DNA of 64,000 bases from Amoebophrya sp. A120 (Eukaryota > Sar > Dinophyceae > Syndiniales > Amoebophryaceae), in assembly GCA_905178155.1 (NCBI GenBank), contig CAJINV010000001.1, forward strand, positions 3,153,675-3,217,674, given 5' to 3'. Positions 20,634 to 31,814 of this stretch are shown here, one piece after another (within the stretch, counting starts at the first letter, position 1; each line of letters starts with the position of its first letter). The translations under genes and the position numbers were made by a program. The notes below the pieces were generated by a model that did no database searches, was not told the origin of the DNA, and worked only from the letters and a program-made list of their open reading frames with translations.

Positions 20634-22168
20634 GTTTTGCCTAGGGTTCTATTGTCTGCAATGCTAGAGATACTCAGGTACGAGGTTGAGTATCGCCTTC
20701 GAGTTCGATCGGGCGTTCGAAAAAAATACACTGCAGGCAAGCGGTAACTGTGACTGTGATGGGTCACTTCGTGTTCGTCTTCATGCTGTGTTGTACTATG
20801 AATGCTCAACAAGTCGTTCGGTAGGCGTTCTACGTACTGCCACAACTACCCGGAGCATAGCTGATGATCACTTACTTTCGTTTTATTTTTCCCGTAAACG
20901 AATACGAGACAAATCGTAGTGATCGAGAGAAATGAATTCTGAGCGAATTCGCTTTTCTTGTACGACGTGCGACGATACTAGATGTTGAGGTTGTACGAAA
21001 TCAATGCGCGCGAAAAATGCCAGCCGTGTGGCGTACGAAAAAGTTTTTACGATGATGCTGTTCTTGGGTGCTATTTGTCAAAACTAGAAAAACGATAGAG
21101 ACTACTCAAGAGTGGAATCTTCCTCTTGTCTTCATACGATTTGGCGCAAAAAGGGGAATGTAACTCAAAAATGGGGAAATGTTCGGATTTTTTCTTCGTC
21201 GAGATTAAGCACGGAGCCCTGGATCTGGAATTCTATGGCACAGGAAAAATGGGACGAAGATGCGGACGAAATCATTGCCATTCGCAAATGGTGCAACGTT
21301 CTTCTCGATTTACAGACTTCTTTTTCTCGTTTCTCTGACTCATCAAGCTTGCTCTACTTTCCATGCGTTTACAAAACACCCATATTTTGACCGATCTGTT
21401 GACTGTCAGATTTAGTGGATCTTCCATCTGCCATTTCAATAACGACATTTTTATCCTCCGATAATTTCATGGCGTGTTCTCCAGCAGATTCAGGACAATC
21501 TCAATGTCTACTTTCCAGAGGACAGACCGATTTCGCGAAAATGAGAGGACCGATCTTCAACTTCCACGGGGACAAAGGGAACAATTACAATACAATTTCG
21601 ACATGATATTGTCTGCGCTTAGGGTTAGGTGCGTACTTACTTGCTCCGCACATTTGTGATTTTTGCTCTACCTCGGCTGGAGAAGGAATCAGGAAGGGAA
21701 AATTTGGCTCTCCATACGAAATCTAGTATTGAATTTTCTGCTTGTTTCAGTTAGTGAAGGGCGGGGGTAGCGCTGAAGCATTTTCTAATTTTGTACACAA
21801 CGAACGACATTCCGATTCTATGAAAAGTACGTCAATAATGCAACTGAAACTGATAAGATATTGAATAAAACCGAAAGTTGTTGTTAGTTTGTGACTAGAT
21901 GACGTCTAACAAGACGATCACGATCGTTTTTTCATCTCAAGCCGCGAAAATTTGTGACTTCATTCTGTTCATTGATAAATCGAGCTGGTTACGGTCGTGT
22001 GGTGTCTGCAATAAAGTGAAAGTAGTTTTTCTTTTTCAAATTCAACGCGAGAGTGTATCGATCTCATTGACTTCATCTCGCAGCAACTGCAATTAATCTC
22101 CTAACCCGCTGATGAAAAGCTATTAGACAACGAAACGGAAACCCTTCAAGCAAGATTGCTGTGGGTGC
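20634..22168. other. 1.5 kb intergenic, nothing recognised
   Basis: Short frames occur on the plus strand (for example 21112-21390) without family resemblance, splice support or codon regularity. I see no terminal-inverted-repeat element here. Confidence 0.5.
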
Positions 22169-23563
22169 TTACTGTTCAAATCCAGCAGCACTCAGCAAGT
22201 ACTGAAACACGGAGCTACCGGAATCGGTCGAAGGGTCGGCATTGGAGAACTCGGCCTCGTTTGCTGGTTCCGGAGTGGGACACGACGGCGCGGGATTCAC
22301 CAGAGCGGGAACGAACAAAACGATCAGTACCGACAAGACGATCCCGGACCAGAACCCGAAGGCGTAAGTGTTCAACCACTGAAAATTGAAGACACGGGTC
22401 CAGAAGGTTTCCGAATCCACAGCCAGCGTCCCCGCCGCGGAGTCGTCGTTCTCGTCGTCGTGGTTGTCATCGTCCTGCTCCTTCATGTCGCCGTCACCAC
22501 CCTCCACACCATCAACATCGCAGATCGGATCCGTACCTGTGTTTCGCACATGCGCAGTGGAACCTGTTCCACAGCCCGTGTTTCTGGTCTGAATCGGAAC
22601 ACTGGGATTCCGCGTCACAACCCGATCAGTTCCGATGCGCACATTCCGGGTTTCAATTCGGTCCGTTTCGGTACTTGCGTGGTTGGTTTGGATGGTAGGC
22701 ACATTAACACGATTAGTTGTTGAAGTTGATGTTGCGTTGGCATCTATTACTGGGCGATCATTATCCGTAGAAGATGACGAGGCAGCAGCAAGGGACGAAG
22801 ATCCAGCACCGCTTCCACTGGCATTCGCTGCACTACTGCTACTGCTGGTGGTAGAGGTGGTAGTGCTTCTCTTCCTTCTTGTTTCTTTACTGCTTGTTGC
22901 TGCTGCCGCAGACAGCACCAACTTGGGTCTTGCTTTTACGCATGGGTCGAACATAAGAGCAAAACATCCCGATACGGAGCGGTCGAGATAAGACAAGTAC
23001 TTCGAACGAGACTCAAAAAGGCGCTCGTCCAAAATCTTGTTCAACTTCCTTGCTAATTGCTGCAGTTCCTTTTTTTTCTCCTGGAGTAAAGCAACGGCGC
23101 CGCCGTCCCACTTACCGAAAACTCCGATGTTGTGCAGCTCTTTGCCCTTTTCTTCGTTTTCGATGTATATATTCAGGTCAATGACACCATCTGCTAGTTC
23201 CCGACAAAAGGCTCCAGAAGCCGCAAACTTCACGCGAAGAATCCAAGAAGACAGATCCGCCTCCACAGTGGTACTACTGCCTGCACTAGGTGCGAATATG
23301 TGGTTTGTGTGTTTACGTTTTTCAGCCGCGTCTCTTGCGATGACGAGGCTCTTCCTTAATGCTCCATTTCGACGAGCTGCAGAGCGCTCCACTATTTCTT
23401 TCCACTCCGGAGTCGGTCGGATCGTCGACGTCTGGCCTGGTGGCACTTTCTGGTCCACCAGAGCACAAAACTCATCCACTTCACGCAACGCGTCCCGCAC
23501 TAGGTTCAACACGACATCGTCGATCTCGGTGACCGCGAGCGGTTCGGTGTCGGGTTCTTGCAT
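22169..23563 (-). CDS. Tail-anchored paralogue 1 of the MQEPD pair
   Basis: Single exon, 464 codons from ATG. It opens MQEPDTEPLAV, almost identical to the neighbour downstream of the promoter at 26164 (MQEPDIEPPSI). Residues ~15-205 form a helical module ending in ALLQEKKKELQQLARKLNKI then LDER and a YLSYLDR box. The middle (about 230-380) is S/T/N-rich low complexity, then acidic. Near residue 400 a single membrane helix (FGFWSGIVLSVLIVLFVPAL) is followed by a short tail, so it is probably tail-anchored. No family recognised. It and the 24389-26164 gene are tandem duplicates in the same orientation. Confidence 0.8.
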   Translation of the reverse strand: MQEPDTEPLAVTEIDDVVLNLVRDALREVDEFCALVDQKVPPGQTSTIRPTPEWKEIVERSAARRNGALRKSLVIARDAAEKRKHTNHIFAPSAGSSTTVEADLSSWILRVKFAASGAFCRELADGVIDLNIYIENEEKGKELHNIGVFGKWDGGAVALLQEKKKELQQLARKLNKILDERLFESRSKYLSYLDRSVSGCFALMFDPCVKARPKLVLSAAAATSSKETRRKRSTTTSTTSSSSSAANASGSGAGSSSLAAASSSSTDNDRPVIDANATSTSTTNRVNVPTIQTNHASTETDRIETRNVRIGTDRVVTRNPSVPIQTRNTGCGTGSTAHVRNTGTDPICDVDGVEGGDGDMKEQDDDNHDDENDDSAAGTLAVDSETFWTRVFNFQWLNTYAFGFWSGIVLSVLIVLFVPALVNPAPSCPTPEPANEAEFSNADPSTDSGSSVFQYLLSAAGFEQ

Positions 23564-24388
23564 GTCTGTTCTTCAAATCGATGCAAGAAAGTGTGAGGCT
23601 GCGGAACGAACTTGGATTCGTAAAGAGACAGAGAGACAAATGAGGCAGAGAGTATCGATGATTTCTTTCTTACTTTAGCTTCTTGAGTAAGTAAATTGCA
23701 AAAAACATTCGTAGAAAACTCCACCTAAGTCGTCCAAGGCGTGAAACATTGGATTTTGTTTTTGATTGTTGGCACCGTACAACAATTCGATGGAATGGAA
23801 ATCAAAGCTTGTGGTGCTCACCCTCACGAGGATCGTTCATCCATGACTTGATCGACTTATCGCAGTTCTCGAGACGTCTTCATCCTGTCTGCCCAGTTCG
23901 TTGCTTCGTGACGACACGACGAGGAAGCGACAAACACGAAGCGAACAATACGATTACGATTTCGCATAAGCAGTGCGATTCTGATTCCGACACGAGTACA
24001 TCTAGACCGAGGAAAGAAGCAACGATTCGAAATAGAGTCAGGCGAAGGAAGTAGGAGGTGTACTACGAGAGATAAACGCACGAGAAGATCTAAGAAGGAG
24101 AAGCTGCTTTCGAATCGACGACAAACATAGTTGGAGATCTTGATAGAACAGGGCGACTGCTGCATCTTTGAAAAAGTGAAGCTGCAGCTGAATGCGCATC
24201 GATCATGTCACAAAGTACAGTCACTGTTGAACCATCGAAGAGACATCGCACCCTGAACCACTTACAACACTTTCGAAAACTTATTCACGTTCACGAAAGC
24301 CATGATTCCCAATAGTTTTTTTTACTGTTTGGGGGTCTTCCAGCATACCGGGGAGTCACGAATCTGCAATGTGAATGTACATCAAGAT
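23564..24388. other. Intergenic between the two MQEPD paralogues
   Basis: About 825 bp carrying the promoter side of the downstream paralogue and the 3' flank of the upstream one. No supported gene. Confidence 0.5.
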
Positions 24389-26164
24389 CTATTTGGCGGA
24401 GGACCACATGTACGCGATAAACATTCCGAGGAAAATGAGAAACAATGTGAACCCGACACCCATGAAAAATCCGCAGATCATGCCCACGGTGCCGGGAATT
24501 TTCTCGCAGGCACGTTGGAACTCAATATCGGCCTCCTTTTTCGTTTTCCGAGCCTTTCCTACTTCGTCGGATGAGCTGCTGTCTGACTCAGTGTCGGTCT
24601 CTGTATCACTATCACTTTCGTCGCTGTCGTCAGACGCAATCGTGGTCGGAGTAGCACTGTTGCGGGAGGGGGTCACGGTCGTGCTGTCGCAGGAAGTAGA
24701 CGAGCTTTTGCCGCCTCTTTTGCTGGGCGGAGTAGCGAGAACAACAGGAGATTTTTTCGACGATTCGCTCGCCGGTGCACCATTCGTGTTCTTGTTCGAC
24801 GTCGACGCGGAAGATCGAACAGGAGTAGAAGTGGAAGACGCCACAGTCACAGCAACAGGAGTGGTGGCACTACTTGCAACCGGTTCAACTCCAGCATTTT
24901 TGGGCGGCTCCTGCGTAATCTTTTTTCCCAGCAACTTCTCGAGGTGGTTCATGTAGGCAAAAGAGGTCGAGTGTCGCTTCTCATCCATTACGTCCTTTAT
25001 TTTTTGAGACAGGGCTTCTAACATTTTCTTTTTGACGAGGATTGCCGTGACCGCCGTGCGGCCCCACGCAGCATCTGCTTCTTTCGTCGAGTTAACGCTC
25101 TCGCTGTTCACGATCTCCTTTGCAGGGAACGCAAAGCGAAACCGCAAGTCGTCAAGAAACGCTTTCAGCGCCTCCAACCTTAACTGCTTGATACGAGAAC
25201 TAAATGGCTTGTCTACTTCCGATTCGTAAACAACAATGTTCGTGCTGTAACTACTTGCTCGATAGGTTTCGACAATTTCAACGCAGTTCGTTGTGTCTTT
25301 GAACATCACATCCAAGCGACGCTTGATCTCATCCCATGCCGGATATTCAGCGATTGCTGCGCCATTGTTGGGCAGTTTCGCCCACAATTGTTCCAGAAGA
25401 TTTCTCATCCCGACCAACAAATCGCCAATGACGCCGTTGAGTATGTCGTCCTCACTTCCGCTGTTCGTGACACTCGAACTGGCTCCAGTTGTGCAGGGTG
25501 TTGTACTGGGCGGTAAGTTTTGACTCAGATTACTGGCAGATGCAGAGCCCACGGCATTCTGTGAACTGCTGGCCGGCGCCGCGGTCGAAGACGATTTTGG
25601 CAGAGTGATCTTCTTTTTGAGTAAACGCTCGAGGTAGTTCAAATAATCCAGCCGCTGCACGTAGCTTCCGTCATCTAGCACGCTCTTCAGGGTATTCACG
25701 CAGTTTTGCACCTCATCTTTTTTCGTCAATAGCTCTGTAATGGCCACGTTCTCCCACTTGCGAATGCCCAGATCCTTCAGTTGATCCTTCTCCTCCTCAC
25801 TGATGAACGATTCCAAAGCATACGCAGCTCTGCGCGCCTGCGTGGCAAACTTTTGTAGCGCCTGCAGCTTCAAATCGAGCACCCTTCGATCCACGGCTTC
25901 CAAATTTTTACTACGCCCTAGGCACTTGCTTCGAAATTTTTCGAACGTGCTGGCTGCGCGATTGCACGCGTGATACACTTTGTCTGCGCTTTGCAGTACC
26001 ACGTTCCATGGAGGGTTATGGAAGACCCTGAACTGACGAAAATTGACTTTCCGGTGAAGGACTCGGAAAAGCGCATCCACGTCTCCAAACGGAACGACTA
26101 GGACTTTGCCGAGGGAAGCACCATTGTCCGCTATCGAGGGGGGCTCGATATCCGGCTCCTGCAT
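24389..26164 (-). CDS. Tail-anchored paralogue 2 of the MQEPD pair, with the module duplicated
   Basis: Single exon, 591 codons from ATG. Two copies of the same helical module are present. Copy 1 (about 15-200) ends TELLTKKDEVQNCVNTLKSV then LDD and DYLNYLERLLKKKIT. Copy 2 (about 235-425) ends TAILVKKKMLEALSQKIKDV then MDEK and AYMNHLEKLLGKKIT. The single module of the 22169-23563 gene ends with a matching box. An S/T-rich and then acidic S/D/E/T linker leads to a C-terminal membrane helix (GMICGFFMGVGFTLFLIFLG) with a very short tail. The layout suggests a cytosolic helical array anchored to a membrane. No known family recognised; function unknown. Confidence 0.82.
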   Translation of the reverse strand: MQEPDIEPPSIADNGASLGKVLVVPFGDVDALFRVLHRKVNFRQFRVFHNPPWNVVLQSADKVYHACNRAASTFEKFRSKCLGRSKNLEAVDRRVLDLKLQALQKFATQARRAAYALESFISEEEKDQLKDLGIRKWENVAITELLTKKDEVQNCVNTLKSVLDDGSYVQRLDYLNYLERLLKKKITLPKSSSTAAPASSSQNAVGSASASNLSQNLPPSTTPCTTGASSSVTNSGSEDDILNGVIGDLLVGMRNLLEQLWAKLPNNGAAIAEYPAWDEIKRRLDVMFKDTTNCVEIVETYRASSYSTNIVVYESEVDKPFSSRIKQLRLEALKAFLDDLRFRFAFPAKEIVNSESVNSTKEADAAWGRTAVTAILVKKKMLEALSQKIKDVMDEKRHSTSFAYMNHLEKLLGKKITQEPPKNAGVEPVASSATTPVAVTVASSTSTPVRSSASTSNKNTNGAPASESSKKSPVVLATPPSKRGGKSSSTSCDSTTVTPSRNSATPTTIASDDSDESDSDTETDTESDSSSSDEVGKARKTKKEADIEFQRACEKIPGTVGMICGFFMGVGFTLFLIFLGMFIAYMWSSAK

Positions 26165-26829
26165 TTTTGAATTTATCTGCTAGTGCCTCGTTCGAGGATG
26201 CCCTGAGTGCTTTCTCTAGCCCTAGAAAATCGCTCACTAAGTAGAGCAACTGATTCAAAAACTCACTTGAATCTATCTTCAGTGATCTGTTTACGCTCTC
26301 CTTCCGTAGAGCTAGAGACTCGGGGCGATCGTGGTCCCGGTGATCCGTGTCAAAAACAACAAAACCTGACCGACTATCGTGGAGTTTGAGAGCATCAACA
26401 GATCTTGATCAATCACAAGCACACGGCAGCGATTAAAAAGGGAAAAACTCGAGCAGAGGCAGAGACACAAAAACGAAATTCAATACGCAAAAAAGATCAA
26501 AATTCGCGCAGCAAACCGGGAAAAGCTGATCGTGCAGCGGCAGACGTTGCTTCTTCTTCCTGTCGCCAGACTATTGTAAAGCGCGCTTCATACCCAATCC
26601 CGTCCGACAAGACGACGTATCATACATCACTTGACTCCGTGTTGTTTATGCGTTCACTGGCGGATCACTCATTTGCACTCGTCTTTGACTTTACTTTCTT
26701 GCTCCCTCGCACGAAGATGTTGCAGCTCTTCATTTTCACGAGTTCTTCTTGGATGCTGCAAGTTGTTCCCTTTGTGCCTTCTTCAGTACCCGTTCGCGCT
26801 TGCGCCTGTTTTTTTTTTTTGTCAGTGAC
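26165..26829. other. Intergenic, nothing recognised
   Basis: Upstream of the MQEPD paralogue and downstream of the VTT protein. A plus-strand K/R-rich frame (26405-26833) has no support. Confidence 0.5.
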
Positions 26830-27921
26830 CTAGTGCACAATTGATTTCTTCGCACGCTTGTACAAATTTGCATTTGCGAAATTCATCTGCGAGAAACAGA
26901 TACAGAAACGCATGTGGAGAAAAGACATACAGTACTCAGCCGAGCTGGTCGCTGGTCTCGTGGTTGGTGACCTGCCTCTTGTCCTCTGCTTCACTTCGGT
27001 CGCGGCCATCACTGCCTCCCCCGCTGTCAAGAACAATTTCGGCAATCGCAGCAGTACTGGCAACAGTGCGCAGAACACCAACAGCCCGAACGTCGCCTGC
27101 GCCGCCGGGTCCTCGTAGATTGCCTTGATGAAGAGAGCCTGCACAAACTCCGAGGTGTTCGTCTCTACCGTCACCTCCGACAACGTTTGTCGCAGCATCC
27201 GGCCCGTCATGGGGTAGAGGAGCGCGCCCGGGACGGTCGAGAACGCGGTGAGGAGTGTGAAATAGGAAAAGGAGATGCCCATGGCTGCTTGGCTGGCGTT
27301 GACGAACCAGAAGGGGAAAAACGCGATGTAGCGGATGAAAATAAGCGAGGCGACCGTGTCGATTATGTTGTCCGCGTTTTTGATTTCCCTTTCCATCTTC
27401 TTAAACATGGTGGAACTCGTATCCAAAAAGCTGTGCACGCTGTCCCCAAGGATCAAACGCCAGGAAATGAAGGAAATCATCGCGCCCAGCATGTAGCCCG
27501 TGTAGGCAATGGCGGAGGCGAGCGGTTGCGGGAAGAACAAGCCGGCGCACGTCGCGAGAAAGGTCGCACCAGGCAGGTTGAATCCGACGCACGCGGATTG
27601 GAAGCCGACATACGCGATGGGACCGAGAATCGGGTTTCTCGTTATCATGCCCTCGATCTTCTCCTTGCTGTTCTTCAGTGCGTGAAGTGAAAGTGCGTCG
27701 CCATACCTGACGTACACGAAGGCGGCGAGAGCGAATAACGCGAGGAAACCGAGAAAGCGAAGGAAGAGAGTGAGCTTACTCGATTTTCTCTTGTAGTTCG
27801 CTGGCTCTTTTATCGACCCTTTTGACGCGGTGCGGGAGCTGGTGCTTCTGCTTTTATCCCGTTTGATGGAGGAGGAGCTGGCGCTGCGCTCCATCGTGGT
27901 CCTCGTCTTCGGGGACTTCAT
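26830..27921 (-). CDS. VTT-domain (TVP38/TMEM64, SNARE-associated Golgi protein) membrane protein
   Basis: The start is placed at the ATG of MKSPKTRTTMERS (27921); the open frame upstream lacks an ATG and could be an exon continuation. A basic, Ser-rich N-terminal tail precedes a first membrane helix (LTLFLRFLGFLALFALAAFV). Then comes the VTT core: NPILGPIAYVGFQSACVGFN, LPGATFLATCAGLFFPQPLA, SAIAYTGYMLGAMISF, and a second half with IRYIAFFPFWFVNASQAAMG and STVPGALLYPMTGRML. The G-x-P-G pattern and paired re-entrant helices are typical of DedA/VTT proteins, which act as scramblase-like or transport proteins of Golgi and ER membranes. The last ~45 residues (after TTRPATSS) look unlike the rest and may be read-through into an intron. 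Confidence 0.78.
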   Translation of the reverse strand: MKSPKTRTTMERSASSSSIKRDKSRSTSSRTASKGSIKEPANYKRKSSKLTLFLRFLGFLALFALAAFVYVRYGDALSLHALKNSKEKIEGMITRNPILGPIAYVGFQSACVGFNLPGATFLATCAGLFFPQPLASAIAYTGYMLGAMISFISWRLILGDSVHSFLDTSSTMFKKMEREIKNADNIIDTVASLIFIRYIAFFPFWFVNASQAAMGISFSYFTLLTAFSTVPGALLYPMTGRMLRQTLSEVTVETNTSEFVQALFIKAIYEDPAAQATFGLLVFCALLPVLLRLPKLFLTAGEAVMAATEVKQRTRGRSPTTRPATSSAEYCMSFLHMRFCICFSQMNFANANLYKRAKKSIVH

Positions 27922-28556
27922 CTTCTTGCCGCTCCTCCCGTTGCTATGATATTGCGGTGGACTTGTTCTCAATAAGACGATTCATTGTGCGAAAGATCAA
28001 TGGATCTAGAGCGGCAAATCCTGCTGCTGCTTCTTTTTCCGTATCAATAGACCATGTGATCATCCAATTTGCGATCCAACGATCTGGTAAATAGTTCATG
28101 GTGCCCGCCATATGTTTCGAGATCAAACACGAGGCCGCGGAACAGAGACGACGATGAACAAAAATCCAAAAAAGTAGAACACAAAGGAACCGGTGGAGCA
28201 GAGAAGAAAACCGATCCCTTGCGCCAGCGTCTTACGACTTCACGTTTCATGGCAATATCTTGTTGTGTACATTCAGCTGCTTCGATACGGTTTCGATCAA
28301 ATTGCGCGTACATTTTGCTGTGAATTCGAAAATTGTTGCTGTGTGCCGTCCTGCGTGCTGCACCAACAGATTTGAAACAAAATGATGTACTTACGTGTAA
28401 ATGGAGATGTATCTGTGAAACGAAAAGGAAAACCTGTCGTGTTTTGCTTACGGGTTTTTGTTTGGGGAGTAGAAGCGAAGTCAGCAGCGCATTCCGCCAC
28501 CGGTTCTCAACAATGATCATACAAATTCAAATTGTGCTCTACCTGTTCTACCTCCC
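27922..28556. other. Intergenic or 5' exon region of the VTT gene
   Basis: A minus-strand frame (28126-27944) with internal ATGs overlaps the 5' end of the VTT gene and could be leader sequence. Nothing else recognised. Confidence 0.4.
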
Positions 28557-31500
28557 TCACTCCACCGTTTTTTTCTTTTTCTTTTTCCCGCCCGTCATTT
28601 TTGTGTACGTCGAAGGCTCACTCTGCTCATCCCCCGCCGCGGACCCCGGTCCACCCGAAAGCGACTGCTGCGACGGGGACCGCGGGCTGGCCGTCGAGTT
28701 GTTTTTCGGCGACATGCCCAGCGGCAAGTTCGCGTCGGACACTTTCAACCGCTTTTCGCCGCCGCCCATGTAGTCCAGCGTGCGGTCGTCGACGATGATG
28801 TAGATCTTGCCCTCCAGCTCCGCCAGCCGTTTCCTGATGGCGATGCAGATCTCCTTGCAAGTCACCAACAGCTGTTCGTTGCTGTGCATGCGGTTTTCGA
28901 ACCGGTTCGCCTCTGTGAACTGTTCGAACGCGATCTTGTCGACGGAATTGTGTACAAAGTTCTCCAGATTCACACTGGCTTTGTATTGCAGTAATAGATC
29001 CACCATCTTCTTGTCCACCTTCCGGCACGCGATCATCAGCGGCGTGTCGCCCATGTCCGGGTCCCGCCCGTCCACCTCCGCGCGGCGGTCGAGCAGGAGT
29101 TTGACCGCCTTCACATCTTGCGACTTCACCGCGTCGAGCAGACAGTTGATCGGCGGCACCATGCCGATGCTGTCCACAAACATCCTGGTGGAGATGCGGC
29201 ACCCGATCTTGCAGGCGAGTTGGAAGAGATGGATGTTGGTGCTGACCCGCGGCTCGGACTTCAGAAATTTCACAACCCGGTACCGCTTGTTCTTCACGGC
29301 GTACCAGATCGCGTCGTGACCTAATTCGTCCGTGTCGAGTGTGATGACCGGGTGAATTAAGCCCGGGGTTTTGTTCAACTCTTGCGACGTCCGGAACATG
29401 GAGGAGGTGGACGTGGTGTGCTTCGACTTGCTGTTACTAGAGGACTTACTGTTGCTGGAGTCGATGCTGCCGCTGGTTCGGTTCATCTTAGACGTGTTAA
29501 TGGTCGTCTGCGGACCTGTTGTACCGAGCGTCTGCGCGCCAGTTGGCGGTGCGGCCGTGGACCCGGTCTTCTGCCATGTTTTATTTTCTCCGCCAAAACC
29601 GCCGATAACGGGTAGTCCCGGCATTGGACTCGCGTTAGTACTTCCGCCACCCGCCGGGGACCGACCGCCGACCGGAGAGGACCCAACGGTGTTGGGCGAC
29701 CGCGCGCCGGGCCTCGCGGGCGTATTCCCCCCGCCGCTCGCCGAGCCGCTTTTCGGGCTGTTGGTGCTGGACCGGTGAAGTGCTGGGCTGTTTCCCCCGC
29801 CGGAGGAGGATCCCTCTTCGCGGCTCTTCGCGAACGCCTGGGCCCGGGCCGTGTTCGGCGCGGGGGTCTTGATCGCCTTGCCCGGGTACTCGCCCATGGC
29901 CTTCATGGAATAGAGCGGCGCCGCGCGTCGTTTCTTCTTCTTTTTCTTTTTCGTCACGTATCCCACAGAAAAAAGCTGGCAGGGCATATTTGTATTGCAA
30001 AAATAAACACAGAAAAATCTGTCATGGGCGACATCGTAGCATGCTATTTCGGGTATGCAATTATTTATTTTTGCATTACAAATACGACCTGCCAGTTTTT
30101 TTCTGTGTGATATCACTTTCACCACCGTGTCGACCACGACCTCCTCCACAAAATCGCCGAAAATCTCGTTCTCGTCGCCGAACATACCGAGTTTCAAGGT
30201 TTTATTCCAGTGATGGGGGCCCCCATCCACCTCTTTCTGGAACCCGGTCACGGAGTTGGTCTTTATGGTCGGGTTGTATGCCGTCGCGTCCACAATGTTC
30301 TGCGGCTCCCACGCTAGGTGGAGCATCTCCGCCCGGCCGCGCAGTTCCGGCTTCAGCTGCACGCCCTCGGTATCAACTGTAAAAATGTCTGGGTCTGGAA
30401 GAATCCAACTTGTCATGCTGATTTTGGATTCTAAAAAAATCTGTATTGCATGAGCAGCAAAGAGAGTCCAATTTGTGCTACACGGAAAGAGCATTTGTCA
30501 TGCGGTCTAGGCATCAGAAAGCCCTCACAAAATCTGTGATGCTAAGGCATGCATCACAGACATCAGGAGTCGTGCAAAATGTGCATGACAAACCCGGTAA
30601 TCTTCCAGACCCAGACATTTTTACATTTGATACTCGGGGAGTTGGGGTCGGGGGTCGGGCGTGTAGAGCACGAGGTCTGGGTTGTCCGGAACCGGTATGG
30701 TGCTCTCAAACGTTACATTCTCAACTGTTACATGATTTGTCATGCAAAATGGCCATAATTCTCCAGACGATCAAGCTGCTTTGCATCACAAATTCTCGGA
30801 AGGCTAAATAGTACTGTATTCCGGATCAAACCTGTAATGCAAGACGCGCAAGGTCCTCCCTCTCACCTATGCTAGTCTTGCATCACAAATTCATGTAACA
30901 GTTGAGAATGTAACGTTTGAGAACGCCATAACCGGCCCGTACATTCTCGGGGGTGGCGGTTCTGGCGGCCGCTCCTCCGGGGCATTTTTCCACTTCATCG
31001 AGGTTGCGGCTTTTAGTTCCAGCTGTTGTTTTTGGGATAATCATGTGCGATTCGCTAGGGGTAGCAGGAAATGAAAGCTGTACTAGATCACCACGAACCC
31101 TCCAGTGTCGCAGGCATCTTCTGCTTTGCACGAAGGAAAAAAAGAATGATTGAAAACCAAACGAAAAAAAAAACCAAATCAAGTTAGTACCCTCTGCTTC
31201 TGCCTGGCCTTCTCTTCGTCTTTGACCTTTGCGATCGTCTGCGAGTACCTGGGCGAGGAAAACCCCGCGGCTACCGCCTCCGCGGCGTCGACCGCCCGCA
31301 CGCCGTGTTTCTGCATCTCGGCGGCGCGCGTTTCCAAAACGGGCGTCTGGAAGTCGTACCGGAACCCCCCGGGTGCTTCCGGGTACATCCAGGGGAAGGA
31401 GTGGAAATCGTACACGATGTCCTTGTTTTGGTTCTCCAAAACCAGCGACTCATTCAGCCACCCGCCGTTGATTTCCGCCTGGCGCTGCAGCAACACGCAG

Positions 31501-31814
31501 GCAATTTTCAACGAATTCGACTCCAAGGCGTACATCAAACAGGTCTGGCCGTACTTGTCGCGACTCTTGAAGCACATCCGCGGCGCGTGGTCGAGGAGGA
31601 AGAGGAAGAGGTCCAGGCACCGGTCTTGGTACCGCTTCGCGGCGAGATGGGCCAAATTCATGTCCCGAATGGGCTCGGTGTGGTACAGAAAACTGATCCC
31701 CTTCTCCACGACATATTGCTGTAACGCGTGGACGACCCATTCGGTGCCGATGCCCTGTTCGATGTCTCGGACGAGTCGGGTCCATTCCGACGGCGGACCA
31801 CCGAGGGAAAGCAT
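28557..31814 (-). CDS. Ankyrin-repeat protein interrupted by three introner elements
   Basis: Five exons: 31814-31191, 31022-30931, 30690-30633, 30365-30113 and 29953-28557, summing to 2424 nt (807 residues). Exon 1 to 2 uses a GTACTAAC donor and an AACAACAG acceptor; the other three introns are inverted-repeat elements. Exon 1 has ankyrin-like repeats (DMNLAHLAAKRYQDRCLDLF; GQTCLMYALESNSLKIACVL). A Pro-rich linker follows, then a G/S/N-rich region around residues 350-520 and a second ankyrin block (DAIWYAVKNKRYRVVKFL; CLLDAVKSQDVKAVKLLLDR; GDTPLMIACRKVDKKMVDLL). The end is a helical segment and a Lys-rich tail (GGKKKKKKTVE). Ankyrin arrays bind proteins; no partner can be named. It is unusual that three introner families occur within ~1 kb of one gene. 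Confidence 0.88.
29959..30112 (-). mobile_element. Introner element (154 bp), CACAGAAAAAA family, in the ankyrin gene
   Basis: Inverted ends TATCCCACAGAAAAAAGCTG and TATCACACAGAAAAAAACTG, both continuing GGCAGG..GTATTTGTA.TGCAAAAATAAA. Flanks are TCACG (29954-29958) and TCACT (30113-30117), a near-perfect direct repeat. Excision joins VVKV to TKKKKKKRRAAPLYS in frame; read-through would add about 50 foreign residues. Confidence 0.85.
30371..30632 (-). mobile_element. Introner element (262 bp), GTCTGGGTCTGGAAGA family, in the ankyrin gene
   Basis: Inverted ends TATCAACTGTAAAAATGTCT and TATCAAATGTAAAAATGTCT, each continuing GGGTCTGGAAGAT/A. Perfect direct repeat CTCGG at 30366-30370 and 30633-30637. 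Excision joins RPQLP to EGVQLKPEL in frame. Same family as 41086-43511, 43599-44045 and 49571-49822. Confidence 0.9.
30696..30930 (-). mobile_element. Introner element (235 bp), CTCTCAAACGTTACATTC family, in the ankyrin gene
   Basis: Inverted ends TATGGTGCTCTCAAACGTTA and TATGGCGTTCTCAAACGTTA, both continuing CATTCTCAACTGTTACATGA. Perfect direct repeat ACCGG at 30691-30695 and 30931-30935. Excision joins RMYGPV to PDNPDLVLY in frame. Confidence 0.9.
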
